Below are positions 23,424 to 34,195 of a DNA stretch of 64,000 nt, one piece after another. The DNA comes from Zasmidium citrigriseum. Its lineage: Eukaryota; Ascomycota; Dothideomycetes; Mycosphaerellales; Mycosphaerellaceae. The notes below the pieces were generated by a model. It worked only from the letters and a program-made list of their open reading frames with translations. It was not told the DNA's origin and did not search any database. Positions within the stretch are counted from its first letter, which is position 1; each line of letters begins with the position of its first letter. The stretch is taken from positions 159,600 to 223,599 of the forward strand of contig NHNW01000063.1 in assembly GCA_002786025.1 (NCBI GenBank). Reading direction: 5' to 3'. The translations under genes were made by a program, and so were the position numbers.

Positions 23424-23631
23424 GATATGTTGACCTCGTTTGTTGCGAGTGGTTGTGTGACGAAGTTGGTGGAGGAAGAGGGAAAGAAGGTGCGAGGTGG
23501 TTTTGAAGGGTGACTAGCGGCTTGGCGCTAGCACTTTCACATGCGAGCGACTTGTTGGCACGTGCGCCGCGATTGAAAAGGCACGTCAAGGTATTCATAG
23601 CTTCATAATTGATCACATGCCTTCAAAAGAT

Positions 23632-24918
23632 CTACCATGTGTCCAGCCAGAAGGCAGGAGCCTCCCAGACTACCTTAGTCCGCCCTCTCGGATTCCGCAT
23701 TGTTCCCAGGCCCCCATCGAAAAAGGCAACCTCATTATCATTCGCTTGCACCGTTGCAAAGACATCGACTTCGAACATACCATTGCCCTTCTTGTGAGCG
23801 CCGCGATTCTCCCATGGACGAGGATGCATATCACACGATCGCCTGCCGGTCCTGTCACCAAGGCAGCTCGAGCAAAGGCCCACGCAGATATCTCGCACAT
23901 TGCTGACCATGTCCCGCAAATGCTCTTGCGTGATTAGTGGATCACTTATTTTTTCTAGTGCCACACGAGGACATGCCTTGCTGTGCTTGGATCCGTCCCG
24001 TGATGTGATTGTGGCGGGAAGCATAGTCGTGGGCGGAAAGACGATGAAGAGATGGCATGTGCAGGACTGACCGGGCAGCACCGGAATCTTTAGGCTGCCC
24101 AGTCGCCGTAGTAGTGTACTCAATGTGATGTCCTGGTCATTGTGATTCAAAGGGAACAGGCCAGCGCCTTTGACCGACTCCAGTAATATTGGCACCTGGG
24201 AATCCTGACCCACAGCTGTAGCAGTCGCGCTGAATGATGATATCAGAGCCCCGATGTTGTGCGTGAATGCGTGCCGGGCTGCATTTATTTGAGCATTGAG
24301 ATCGTCTACTAATCCGTCCGGCACAAAATGGTGACATGGAGTTCTGAAATCATCCCATTCAATCGCGGTACCAGCTTGCAGTACGATCTGTGCGGTATAG
24401 CGACGGAAAAGCTCAGGACATCCCAGTATAAGAGTGACAGCGGTGGCATCAAACAGGAACCTGCAGTTGCCTTTCTCTTTGGCTTCTTTCTGCAGACCAA
24501 AGAGCAATTTTCCATTGATGACAGCAAGCCGATCAGTGCTTTTGTACTTGTCCACGAGGATTGCATAGTCGAGGATGTCGATTTCGTCCGGAGCTTGCAA
24601 GCGTTCGTCTAATTCTTGTCCGGACATATGATGTGTGGCGTAGCAGAATAGCCGTACTGATATTGGACGATCTTCTCTCAGATGAATCACTTTGATGCCG
24701 TTGTCGGTCTCGCCCTCAGGCTGTCCCTCTGCGAATCTGCCATCGAGCATGGCTTCAAATACTGGAGATGCCAGCCTGAGGACAGTATGACTGACCAGGA
24801 GTCTTGCTGGAGGATGGAAGCCATCATCCACTCTGATGATCAAGTCACCCGCTGGGTCAACGATATCGAGAGGGGGCTCGAAGAGCGCTGAGAGATGAAG
24901 GTCGTGGCTGTCAGTCAT
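23632..24918 (-). CDS. BTB/POZ-domain protein, tandem copy 2
   Basis: Intronless, 428 residues, with BTB segment DLIIRVDDGFHPPARLLVSH and PVFEAMLDGRFAEGQ near the N-terminus. The C-terminal tail has DICVGLCSSC followed by CDMHPRPWEN, the fullest form of the Cys/His tail shared by the three paralogues. Divergence between copies is large outside these motifs, so the duplications are not recent. Confidence 0.8.
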   Translation of the reverse strand: MTDSHDLHLSALFEPPLDIVDPAGDLIIRVDDGFHPPARLLVSHTVLRLASPVFEAMLDGRFAEGQPEGETDNGIKVIHLREDRPISVRLFCYATHHMSGQELDERLQAPDEIDILDYAILVDKYKSTDRLAVINGKLLFGLQKEAKEKGNCRFLFDATAVTLILGCPELFRRYTAQIVLQAGTAIEWDDFRTPCHHFVPDGLVDDLNAQINAARHAFTHNIGALISSFSATATAVGQDSQVPILLESVKGAGLFPLNHNDQDITLSTLLRRLGSLKIPVLPGQSCTCHLFIVFPPTTMLPATITSRDGSKHSKACPRVALEKISDPLITQEHLRDMVSNVRDICVGLCSSCLGDRTGRRSCDMHPRPWENRGAHKKGNGMFEVDVFATVQANDNEVAFFDGGLGTMRNPRGRTKVVWEAPAFWLDTW

Positions 24919-25350
24919 GGCGGTGAAAGCGCAGATAGAGTCTCAGTTGAGCAATGGCAGTAGAGACCAAGAGCAGGCAGATGATGGGCGTTGATATATT
25001 GACCAGTAGCGCAGCAATCATGGGATGCCTTACAGAATGAATGGCTGCCTTTGTCGTCGCTACAGCACGCAAGAAGTGACCACGTCTTTCTGAGCGAGAC
25101 AAACAATGACCTTCTCAGTTGAGTCTTGTTTGTTCATGTTCTGTAAGGCGTAGGCAACGATCGGCTAATATGGCGATGTGGGTCTGCAGGAAGGAGGATC
25201 CTAGTGAATGGTCCTGGCCCCTTACTGACTTCGAAGTATGAGCAGTATCTACAATGAGTATCAGCATGCAACCCTCAAATAGGAGAGAACAGAAATTTCT
25301 TGTTCAGAATGTTACAGACTTTATGATACGCATCTTGTCTCGCCCAACAT
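24919..25350. other. Intergenic region between BTB copies 2 and 3
   Basis: About 430 bp. Contains the copy 2 promoter; no other feature recognised. Confidence 0.35.
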
Positions 25351-26661
25351 CTACCACTCATCCCTCCAAAACGAAGGCCTCGCAAATGTGCGATTCACTA
25401 AATCAACAATCGTAGCGCCATTCCCAGCAGGATTTCCTACCGCGTTGGAGTCACCACGGTCCAAAAACAGGTCCAGAGTGAGTACATCTTCTCTTGCTCT
25501 ATTCTTTCTTGATTCTTGCTCCCAAGGGCGTGGATGAGCGTCTCGACAAATGCGAGGTTTTCCTGCTAGTGTCTTCAAGCAGGGTAGACAGACTCCCACG
25601 CAAATACTCTCCACATCTTTGGAGACGTACACCAGATGCCGATGCTTAAGCAACTGTGTTCCTGTATGCTCCAGTATTGCACGAGGGCATCTGTCGCGGT
25701 GCCAAGTTCGGTCGGCCGAGCGAAAAGCGACTCTGCCTGGTGTCAATGAAAGACTCTCGTGGTTTCCATCATTGTCTCCATTCAGGAATGGACATCTGCA
25801 GTACTCCTGGTCGTTCAGAAGGATCGGTATTTCGACTTTCTGAAGCTTCTCAACCAGAACCTCGATCGCGTACACGAAACCTTGCGCTAGGAGACCTGCA
25901 TCTGTGAGTCTTCGGACGAATTCAAGACCGAGCCCTGCTTTGTTGCAAATCCCGGCTGCCTTAGAGTGAGCTGCTATCAGGACTCCAACGCCGTAGCTTA
26001 ATCCCTGTCGAGCAGCGGCAATTTGCGCATTGATAGTGTCGACAAGAGCTCGTGGAATGTGATCGTGAGATTTGGGATCGAAGTCGCTGAGGTCAATGGT
26101 AGCCGTTATACCATTGACAAGTATTTCTGTAAGCTGCCGAAACAGAACTGGTATGTCCAGTATGTACGCCACGGCAATCAAGTTGAATATGGCACTGGGA
26201 TCCTGCCAATTGCTTTCCACGTGCTTCTGCATATGTGCGCGAAGGAGGATAGTGTTGGAAAATTCGAGCTGCTCAATGCATCGATACTGATCCACAAGAT
26301 TCGCGTATTCAATGAGGTCCACGGTAGTGCCATCTCTGGACTCATTGTAAGGCCTGTGGTGGAGCAGACGGCAGAGGATCTCGACTGCTTTTGGGCTTTC
26401 TTTGAGTTTGACTTCCCTGGGCAGCAGCTGGCCTTGATTGTTTATTGCGCCCTCTTTGAACATGCCGTTGAGCAGTCTGCTCAAGAAGGGAGCAACTTGG
26501 GCGAGAATGCAAGTGCTCACTTGGAATCTCTTGGTTGGATGAATGCCAGACGGATCTTCGACCTTGAGAATGACGTCGCCGAACTGACACAATAAGTCGA
26601 CTGGGACGAAGCTCATGAGTTCGGCGTTGTCTTCGTTGGTCGTGACCGTAGAGTCAGCCAT
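25351..26661 (-). CDS. BTB/POZ-domain protein, tandem copy 3
   Basis: Intronless, 436 residues. BTB region: LLCQFGDVILKVEDPSG and RFQVSTCILAQVAPFLSRLL. The tail reads ESICVGVCLPC, then CRDAHPRPWEQ, nearly identical in layout to copy 2. A further C/H group (YCRCPFLNG, HRDRCPRAILEH) precedes it, also matched by CTCHLF and KACPRVALEK in copy 2. The paired cysteines and histidine suggest a small metal-binding C-terminal module; this is inference. Confidence 0.8.
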   Translation of the reverse strand: MADSTVTTNEDNAELMSFVPVDLLCQFGDVILKVEDPSGIHPTKRFQVSTCILAQVAPFLSRLLNGMFKEGAINNQGQLLPREVKLKESPKAVEILCRLLHHRPYNESRDGTTVDLIEYANLVDQYRCIEQLEFSNTILLRAHMQKHVESNWQDPSAIFNLIAVAYILDIPVLFRQLTEILVNGITATIDLSDFDPKSHDHIPRALVDTINAQIAAARQGLSYGVGVLIAAHSKAAGICNKAGLGLEFVRRLTDAGLLAQGFVYAIEVLVEKLQKVEIPILLNDQEYCRCPFLNGDNDGNHESLSLTPGRVAFRSADRTWHRDRCPRAILEHTGTQLLKHRHLVYVSKDVESICVGVCLPCLKTLAGKPRICRDAHPRPWEQESRKNRAREDVLTLDLFLDRGDSNAVGNPAGNGATIVDLVNRTFARPSFWRDEW

Positions 26662-27250
26662 GCTTGTGCGTCAGCTGTGCTGTAGATTGAATCCAGGAGC
26701 ATGATCGGCTCTGTAGATATATGCAAGCTGCTCTCAGTGTGGCAAACCGTCGCTGTCTTCCACACGGCCATTGTCTTTCAATGGCTGCTGAAAGATTGTG
26801 CCAGAAGAGCACGGTACGCGCTCGCAAGACCAAGGCGCTCTCCTTGTGTCTGTGCAGTAGGCGCTGATTACGATTGCTACCGTTCTTTTTCGTATTCCTG
26901 ACAGCGTCTCCCATTCAAAGCATTGAATAACATGCATGGATGAAGTGGCCCAAATATTGACGCCATGATGTGTGGTTGTTGCTGTTGACGGGAAGTTCGC
27001 ATCGCAAATGTACCCCGCGGTCGTCGCTTCCCCGCCCCCGCATCGGCAAGAACCGCGCATCGCGACTTCCTCAAATCCAACGCCATGACTACTTCTTTCC
27101 TGCTCCTCCTCGTGCAAGACACAGATACTGACTCAACGAACAACACACTGACAACTGACCAAAGCTCACTCACAGCTCCCATTCAACCGACTCCCACAAC
27201 CAACGTACGCCATCAAACACCACCCAATCCAACCAAGACTAACAATCACA
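26662..27250. promoter_or_regulatory. Divergent intergenic region between BTB copy 3 and the deaminase-like gene
   Basis: About 590 bp with divergent promoters. No core elements recognised with confidence. Confidence 0.35.
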
Positions 27251-29052
27251 ATGCCTTCAAAGACTACGGACAACTACCTCAACTTGTGCATTGCTCAGGT
27301 ACAACCCAACTTATTGAGGGACCATTTACGTCGCTAACGAGCTTGGATAGGCTTTCAACAGTCCTTTGCACTACCGACATGGAGCCATCATCGTGCGCGG
27401 CGGCAAGGTCATCGGCCACGGCTACAATGACTACCGCCCCGGCTTCAACGGAGGTGCCTTGAAGCACGGCCGCATCGCCCACTCCGCCTTCGATGGCGAC
27501 GCGGTCAAGGAGCTGAAGTCCAAGTTAAAGCAGAAGGACAAAAATAAGCAGCAGCAGCAGTGTCGACAGCAGCAGCAAGGTGGCACATTCGTTCCCTTCG
27601 AGGGCACCGGCGGCGGACACGGCGTCAACCAGCCGCTCTCGATGCACTCGGAAATGATGGCCATCTACTCCGCCCTCTCTGCCTCCTCGACGCTGTCCTC
27701 TACGACCTTCTCGCGCGAAAAACCGTGCTTCAAACTACCGCGTGCGGATAAACGTAAAGCACGACTACGACGCGAGGTCCTCATGTCCTACGTCGCGGCC
27801 GTCTGTGAGACCTCGTCACGCACCGGCAAGTCGCAGGTTCAAGAGTGCGGTTTTGAAGCTTCCACATCTCAACCAGGTGTCGCGGGACACGGCTTCCAAC
27901 AACAACAAGAAGGAGGACCGCAACTACAACAACAAGGAGGACGAGTACGAGGACAAGGCGCTGCTCGCGCAGGTGCTCAAGGATACGAGTCTGGTGTTTC
28001 ACGCCGAGCAGAGTGGAGAGAAACATCATCATCAGAACCGGAAACAGAAGAAGAATCAGAATGGGAAGAAGAACGAGTATCAGTATCAGTACGACCGGTA
28101 TGGGAGACAGACACAACACGCACAGGCACAGCAACAGCCCAAGCCGTCTGCGTCTAAATCGAAGGCTCGCGATGGTCCAAATACCGGCTACGATGTGATA
28201 CGAGGTTATGATTCTACGGTTACGACTCATGGTAATGATGACGAAGACGATGAGAATACGATTGAAACGACATCAGCTCCGACAGCATCTCATCGAGCCA
28301 TGAAGCGAAAGAAGGACTACAAGCGGGTCAGTTATGTTTCAGCAAATCTCATACTCCATACTGACAAGCTGCAGTCGGGCAAGATGAAAAGTGACGACCG
28401 GCCTGACAGTTCATCCGGGCACAGTGAGCCCATGCTTCTCCCAAAAGGCCGTGCCGGTGAATCTGGTGCCAGCGTGGCAGAGCGAAAGAAGCATCCTAGG
28501 CTCCAGGGCGCAGACCTTTACGTGACTCGGGTCGGCTGGGATGGACAGGCTGCGAGGAAGCCGAAAGCCAAGCAGCGAGCCTCTATCCCAGAGCCAGAAG
28601 TGACCGATCTTGCTGAAAGCGCCTCGCCGGTGGATGCGCTTGCCGATAGCATATCTTCGCTCGCAAGTCTATCTGCAAGCAGCTCCCATTCAGCAACCGG
28701 CTCTCTCCACGACGAGCTAATCAACCGCAAGCCGTCTCCATCACCTGCGGACTCCAGTCCGCCGGAAACTTGCGGGTTTGATCGTTCCAAAGTACATGCT
28801 TCTCGACCTTGCTATCGGTGCATCTCTTTCATGCATGCTGTCGGTATTAGACGTGTGTTCTGGACAAATGACGCTGGCGAATGGGAGGGTGGTAAAGTGG
28901 CCAAGCTTGTTGAAAATATGGAGATGGGCATGGATGAAGTTGCAGCTTCTGGAGACGGCGGCAACGGCGGTCCCATAGGTAATGGCGTTTTCGTGACCAA
29001 GCATGAGGTTTTGATGCTGAGGCGGATGATGGGTGCGAAGGGCATGCTGTAG
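27251..29052 (+). CDS. Cytidine deaminase-fold protein with a very long low-complexity insertion; internal frame change unexplained
   Basis: Exon 1 (27251-27298) encodes MPSKTTDNYLNLCIAQ; after an intron (27299-27350) the frame gives RHGAIIVRGGKVIGHGYNDY and MHSEMMAIYSAL, the H-x-E zinc/catalytic motif of the deaminase superfamily. The second zinc motif, RPCYRC, followed by GIRRVFWTND, appears over 1.1 kb later. Between them lie poly-Q/N/K/H-rich sequence and a strand containing GADLYVTRVGW. The upstream part reads in one frame to about 27870 and the downstream part in the next frame from at most about 27880; I found no consensus intron of the right length, so a frameshift, sequence error or atypical intron is possible. 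Substrate (nucleoside, base or RNA) unknown. Confidence 0.65.
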
Positions 29053-30194
29053 GCGAGAGCATCATTCACAGGCTGCAGTCATTTCGTATCTGCTGCAATA
29101 CGATTAATCCAAACCAGAAACCTCATCATTAATCCAACATCTCAACAAATCTTCACGCCAGCCTTCAACGCGTGTCGTCTTTGACGATCATCTCGATACG
29201 CATATTCGCACCCCACACTCTGCACATCAGATGTGCAGGCGCGTGCTCCCCTGCGAGTCATGGCCCGCGTTCGTCATGCAGGAGTTCACAGGATCCCGCT
29301 GTCTCGAGGCCTGAGGGGTCCAGTGGCTAGCCTTCGCAGTTCCTGTTTTGGGGTAGCTGTGACGACTGAATCGCGGACGAACACGTTGTTGAACAACTCA
29401 TCTACCAGTATCTTGGGCGGGCGGTGCGTTCAACAGAACTCATCTGGCATCAAGGAAGCTCGATGATTTCGTCATCGCGATTGAGGATGCGCAAAGAGAC
29501 TGGATGCTTTGCCCCAAACGGTTTCTGCAACGGCGCGCATGACCCATCTTGCGTCGGACGTCATCTCGTTTCGATGAGAAACTCCGTGGGCGTGTGGGAT
29601 TTCGAGCGTGGCGAACGCCTACGTTCATCACATGCCATGACACGGCTGACAGAGGGGGGCGATCAAACGATAAGCTGAACTGGATGAGGGGCGCGATCTG
29701 AAACACGGGATGGCCGAGCAAGAATAGCTCTTCAGAGGTAGGGTTCTATATAGTAGGTGCTGACGCCACGATCGTTCGTTCGGATGCTACGTGTTCTTGG
29801 GTGTTGAGTGGTGCCACGAACGACTTGCATATAATCGAAGCAGTTGACAGCCCTTGATTTTTTCGTTGGCAGCTCTGGATTCGTTCGGCAGTCGAGTGTA
29901 CCAAGGGACTGGACTGCAGACTGCATTGGCTTTTCCGGGAGTTGTGTGTGAACCGGGCATTGGAAACTGGGTCGTTGGATTTGTTGGGGAAGAGTCATTG
30001 AGAGAGAGAGAACAGGACTTTATGCTTGCAACGCCGTCTGTAATACCATCATCTCAATAACGACACGAGAGGTGGGAGAAAAGAGCTATCCAACAAATCC
30101 ATATCGAACGACCATACCACATCGTAAGCCTATGTCCTCCCTCCCTCTCACAAACCACACCAACTAACCTCCCTCCAGTACCACAAACCAAGTC
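29053..30194. other. Intergenic region, no gene recognised
   Basis: About 1.1 kb with short overlapping frames on both strands and no motifs. Confidence 0.4.
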
Positions 30195-30461
30195 ATGAGC
30201 ACATCAAGCCTCAAATCCACCTCAACATCCCCCTCCTCAAAACGCCGCTCGCCACACCAAAGAGTCCACTTCCTCCTCTCAGAACCAGACGCCGACCCAC
30301 CGACCTGCAATTGTGGAAACGTCTTCTGTTTCGGCGGGACTAGGTGTGAGAGGAAAGGGAGTGGGACGCCGGGGTATGAGGACTATGAGCCGGAGAGCTG
30401 GTGGAAGGAGAGGAGTGAGGGGGGTCAGATTGTTGAGTTGAGGAGGGGGCGGAAGTCGTGA
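30195..30461 (+). CDS. Small hypothetical protein with a Cys cluster
   Basis: An 88-residue frame from a good ATG. A Ser/Thr-rich basic N-terminus precedes PTCNCGNVFCFGGTRCER, five cysteines in a short span, and a Gly/Glu-rich end. No signal peptide. It may be a genuine lineage-specific small protein, but short fortuitous frames are common here. Confidence 0.35.
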   Translation: MSTSSLKSTSTSPSSKRRSPHQRVHFLLSEPDADPPTCNCGNVFCFGGTRCERKGSGTPGYEDYEPESWWKERSEGGQIVELRRGRKS

Positions 30462-30747
30462 GGGGGACGAGATGGAGGAAGGGAGGGAGAGATGGGGACT
30501 AAGACTGTGTGAGAATGGATCGATGTAATGTCTTGAGAGTTGGGAGGGACTAGAGGATTCGGACGCAAGTCTGCTTGATGATATGATATGATGGTTTGGG
30601 ATTAAAGGAGACGGGTTGCTGAGCTTTTGTTGTAAGATGAGTGGTGTAATGTATGTCGACGGCCCGGGAGCTTTTGTTGTATCATGTGCTCGGTCCATGG
30701 GAAGGAGTCGTTGTGTAAAGTAGAGATAATCTCGTCGAGTTTCCGGT

Positions 30748-31608
30748 TCAGTTGGCAACCGTCCAGCCGCTCGAGTGCCGCCTCCCATTGACACAGTCAG
30801 GAACTCTTTCCTCCGATCGCCGGCCTAGACTTGGACTGGACTCCTGCAGTACATCGCCTGCTCCATACTCCTCGACACCCTTCTCTCGCTCTTCGCCTTC
30901 ATCCCCAATATCAATGACAATGGTCTTCCTCCACACCTTGCAAACCATCTCGCGCCTCTTCGGCATGGCCCCCTTCACCGAGGCCCAGTGCTTCAACAAA
31001 TCCAGCATCCACTCGTCAAACATCTCCTCGAGCTTCCTCGCCCCAAGCTTTTCCTTCCTTGCCTTCTCGCCCAGACTCGCTACACTCCGCAAGATCCCCA
31101 GCATCTCTAGACCTGGGAAGTCTGTCATGACTTTTCTCACTTCCATGCCCTCGAACACGATGAGCGCTAGCGGGAGGAGCATTCCAACATCCTTCGCCCG
31201 ACATCGCTTCACGCACAAAGTGCCTGTGAGTTTGCCGCAGGTCTGCTTGATATATTCGAGCCACTGCCGCAGATCTTCAAGTCGGTTGACCGTGACTGAG
31301 AGGCTGAACTCGTTGAGGCAATAGTAGATTCCACGTGCTTCGGAGCGAATTTGGCGGCTGGTACGGAGAAGAGCGGGATCTCGTGAATTCTTGTAGTTGA
31401 TGGCCGGGAGTTTGGTCTCGGAGACGAGAGCGAATTCATAGATCTTGTTGCGGAGTTCGGCGGGCAGTTTGTAGAAGCTCATCTTCTTTTTGCGTGGCTT
31501 GCGTTTGGCTTTTGGTTTGGGACCTGGTTTGGCTGGCATCTTCTTGGGCTGGTTGTAGGACTTGGAGTAGCGCCAGGCTTTGGCTGGGTCGGGTGGTTCG
31601 ATTGACAT
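30748..31608 (-). CDS. Hypothetical 2EXR/F-box-like domain protein
   Basis: The start at 31608 (MSIEPPDPAKAWR) gives 286 residues. A Lys/Pro-rich basic segment is followed by MSFYKLPAELRNKIYEFAL and LLRTSRQIRSEARGIYY, a helical motif very frequent in expanded Dothideomycete gene families and resembling an F-box-like entry helix followed by a tyrosine-containing strand. The rest is helical and ends in a charged tail. Function unknown. Confidence 0.65.
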   Translation of the reverse strand: MSIEPPDPAKAWRYSKSYNQPKKMPAKPGPKPKAKRKPRKKKMSFYKLPAELRNKIYEFALVSETKLPAINYKNSRDPALLRTSRQIRSEARGIYYCLNEFSLSVTVNRLEDLRQWLEYIKQTCGKLTGTLCVKRCRAKDVGMLLPLALIVFEGMEVRKVMTDFPGLEMLGILRSVASLGEKARKEKLGARKLEEMFDEWMLDLLKHWASVKGAMPKRREMVCKVWRKTIVIDIGDEGEEREKGVEEYGAGDVLQESSPSLGRRSEERVPDCVNGRRHSSGWTVAN

Positions 31609-31828
31609 TGTGGATGGTAGATCTCTTGAGATGAAAGATCGGTTGACCAAGGGGTTGATTGTCTTGCTGGAGATATCGAAGGAGAGAAGGATAAGGAGAG
31701 AAGGTCGACGCACAGACCAAACATCATATGATCAGAATGTCATATGAAAGTACCCTCACTGACGAGGAAGAGTAAGAAAGTGAGAGTTGTGACTTTGAGC
31801 GATCACAAGCAAATGAAATGTATACTGT

Positions 31829-32389
31829 TTACCAATGTCTCGTGCCCGGAGCACCCTTCACACTCGCGGTATCAATGTCGCTCGTCGCTGGAAGACTGGT
31901 CAGCATCACCGTCCTCCATCACTCACGCACGGTGTGTGATGTATACTCACTCCAACCACCATAAAAGTCTCCCGGCTGCGGCACAACCCTCTCTCCATCA
32001 ACATAACAATCCCACGGCCCCGCATAAAAGCTCAGATAATCCTTGATATCCTTAAACCTCCCACTTGGATCATCATACGACCAGACCCGACTCTTGACCT
32101 CCTCGCCCGTGCTCGGATTCTTCAGATCGTAGTACGAGGCAATGCCCTTCCACTCGCAGAAGGAGTTGCGGCTGTTTTTGTTCAGAGGGATCTTCAGGGA
32201 TGAAGGAGGCAGATAGTAGGTAGGTGGATGGTAGGTCTCGAGCACCCAGTAGGCCTCTTTGGTGTCGGCGATTACTTGGTCTCCCCATTTGACCTGCAGA
32301 TGGCGAGGTGTTCGCTCGCAGGTTGGGGGACGCGGGAAGTTGGCCGGGTTCAGTTTTGTTGTTGCGGAGGACATGGCTCGTTTGAACAT
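31829..32389 (-). CDS. DUF427 domain protein
   Basis: Two exons (31951-32389 and 31829-31887) give 165 residues from ATG 32389; another ATG at 32374 is possible. The DUF427 core is plain: VKWGDQVIADTKEAYWVLET, HPPTYYLPPSSL, FCEWKGIASYY, SFYAGPWDCYVDGERVVPQP and FYGGW. The intronless reading ends in an unlikely tail just after FYGGW; splicing at a GTGAGT donor to a CAG acceptor instead gives TSDIDTASVKGAPGTRHW, which matches the expected end of fungal members. Function of the family is not established. Confidence 0.82.
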
Positions 32390-32988
32390 AGGTGGGATGA
32401 GTGGGAGTCTACATCGTTTCCATAGGTTGGTATGGAGATCTTGTTCGAGTTCGGCTTTCGTCATCGATCCTGCTGTATTATCGGTACCTGCACTGCAGAT
32501 CACGTGTCTGACTAATCGTATTGCCTGAGGCAACAACGACTCGCTGACTTCAGCTGTTTTGGGACTTTGTTCGCTGTCTTTCTTACAAACATTGCGACTA
32601 TACGGCACGATTGCGGCATCAAGGCCGGCTTCCATCTCAATAACGGAGTAAGTAACGCCTTCAATTGATGCTCTGGTCAGGCCTGCCACTACGATCGTCC
32701 TCTTCACCCGTGGCGTGCTTCGGCACAGCGGCAATGAGCTTGAAGCTAGCATCCTCAGACCTCACCTCCTGTTTGTAATCACCGCCTGGGCATGTGAGAA
32801 GATAAGTATAAGTATTCCAGCCTGCCACCACCAGATGCTACGGCACAGCTCCCTGACTTTGGACTCTTGATCCGTCGTACTGCCGGCGTGGAACAGAGGT
32901 GCTTCCTCATCCATCCTCGGTTACTCGCAGATCTTTCACATCGACAGAAACAACGTCTGATTTTGACCGTCTATCAACGACAGCAAAG
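32390..32988. promoter_or_regulatory. Divergent intergenic region between DUF427 and OYE genes
   Basis: About 600 bp head-to-head spacer; the minus-strand open frame continues through part of it (to 32752) but without domain similarity, so I treat it as 5' leader. No element recognised. Confidence 0.35.
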
Positions 32989-34195
32989 ATGGCAGATCGC
33001 CTCTTCAAGCCGCTCAAAGTCGGCCATGCACAACTCCAGAACCGCATCGTCATGGCACCGCTCACTCGCTTCCGGGCAGACAAGCAACACAATCCCAGCG
33101 AATACGCCAAGAAGTACTATGAGCAGCGAGCCTCAGTCCCAGGAACCTTGCTAGTGACAGAAGCTACATTCGTCTCGAATCAAGCAGGCGGCTACCCCAA
33201 CATTCCCGGGATCTGGAGCGAATCGCAAATTGAGGGCTGGAAGGACATTGTTGATGCAGTCCACAAGAAGGGCTCGTTCATCTATCTCCAGCTATGGGGC
33301 TTGGGTCGCGTTGCACAGGAGAAGGTCTTGAAGGAGGAAGGCGGATGGCGAGTCCGGAGTGCGAGCGCGATTGCTGTGCCTTCTGACCAGACTTCGACCG
33401 GAAAGCCGACCAACGTGCCCGATGCCATGACCGAAGAGGAGATCCATGAGTTCATCAACGATTATGCTCAAGCCGCCATTAATGCCATGAAGGCTGGTTT
33501 CGATGGTGTTGAGATCCATGGAAGGTCTAGTCCCACTTTACACCCAGCAGAAAGTGCTAATATGTTTAGGCGCCAATGGCTACCTCATCGACCAGTTTTG
33601 GCAGGACGTCAGCAACCAACGCACAGACACCTGGGGCGGCAGCATCGAGAATCGCTCTCGATTCGGCCTTGAAGTCACCAAAGCCATCATCAAGGCCGTC
33701 GGTGACAGCAAGAAGGTCGCAATCCGTCTCTCGCCATATGTCAACTTCCAGGGTATGGGCATGGGAGACCGAACTGTCGAAAACTTCACATACATCACGA
33801 AGGAGTTGCTGAAGCTTGATCTGGCCTACATCCATTTCATCGAAAGTCGGATCTCCGGGAGCGCCGCTGATGGGGTCTACAATACCGCTGAAGATGGCCC
33901 GGTGGAACTGGACCCATTCATCAAAGTGTGCGGTACCGAAGTGCCCATCATAATTGCTGGCGGATACACGCCCGAGAAAGCCCGCAAGGTCGTCGGCGAG
34001 ATCTATACAACTGACAACATCGCCATCGCCTTCGGCAGATATTTTATTAGCACGCCGGATCTACCATTCCGGATGCAACACGGCATCGAACTCAAACCAT
34101 ACGAGAGGAAGACGTTCTACACCCAAGGCCCTGGAGGTTACACCGATTACCCCTTTAGCAAAGAATTCCTGGCGGCACAAGAGAGCAAGCTATAG
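32989..34195 (+). CDS. Old Yellow Enzyme family NADH:flavin oxidoreductase (FMN)
   Basis: TIM-barrel ene-reductase. Segments in order: LFKPLKVGHAQLQNRIVMAP (FMN site), GTLLVTEATFVS, FIYLQLWGLGRV, GFDGVEIHG joined to ANGYLIDQFWQD, then RTDTWGGSIENRSRFGLEV and IAFGRYFISTPDLP. Such enzymes reduce activated C=C bonds, in detoxification or specialised metabolism. Exon 1 is 32989-33520 and exon 2 is 33570-34195. The join demanded by homology (CATG to GCGCC) would use an intron starting GA rather than GT (33521); the nearest GT (33525) breaks the frame. Branch (GCTAATA) and acceptor (TTTAG) look normal. Either a rare GA-AG intron, a donor mutation, or a base error. Confidence 0.85.

Noticed and set aside
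31887..31950. Intronless end of the DUF427 gene (stop at 31919).
   Set aside because: It truncates the conserved C-terminus; a consensus GTGAGT-CAG intron leads to an exon that matches the family end.
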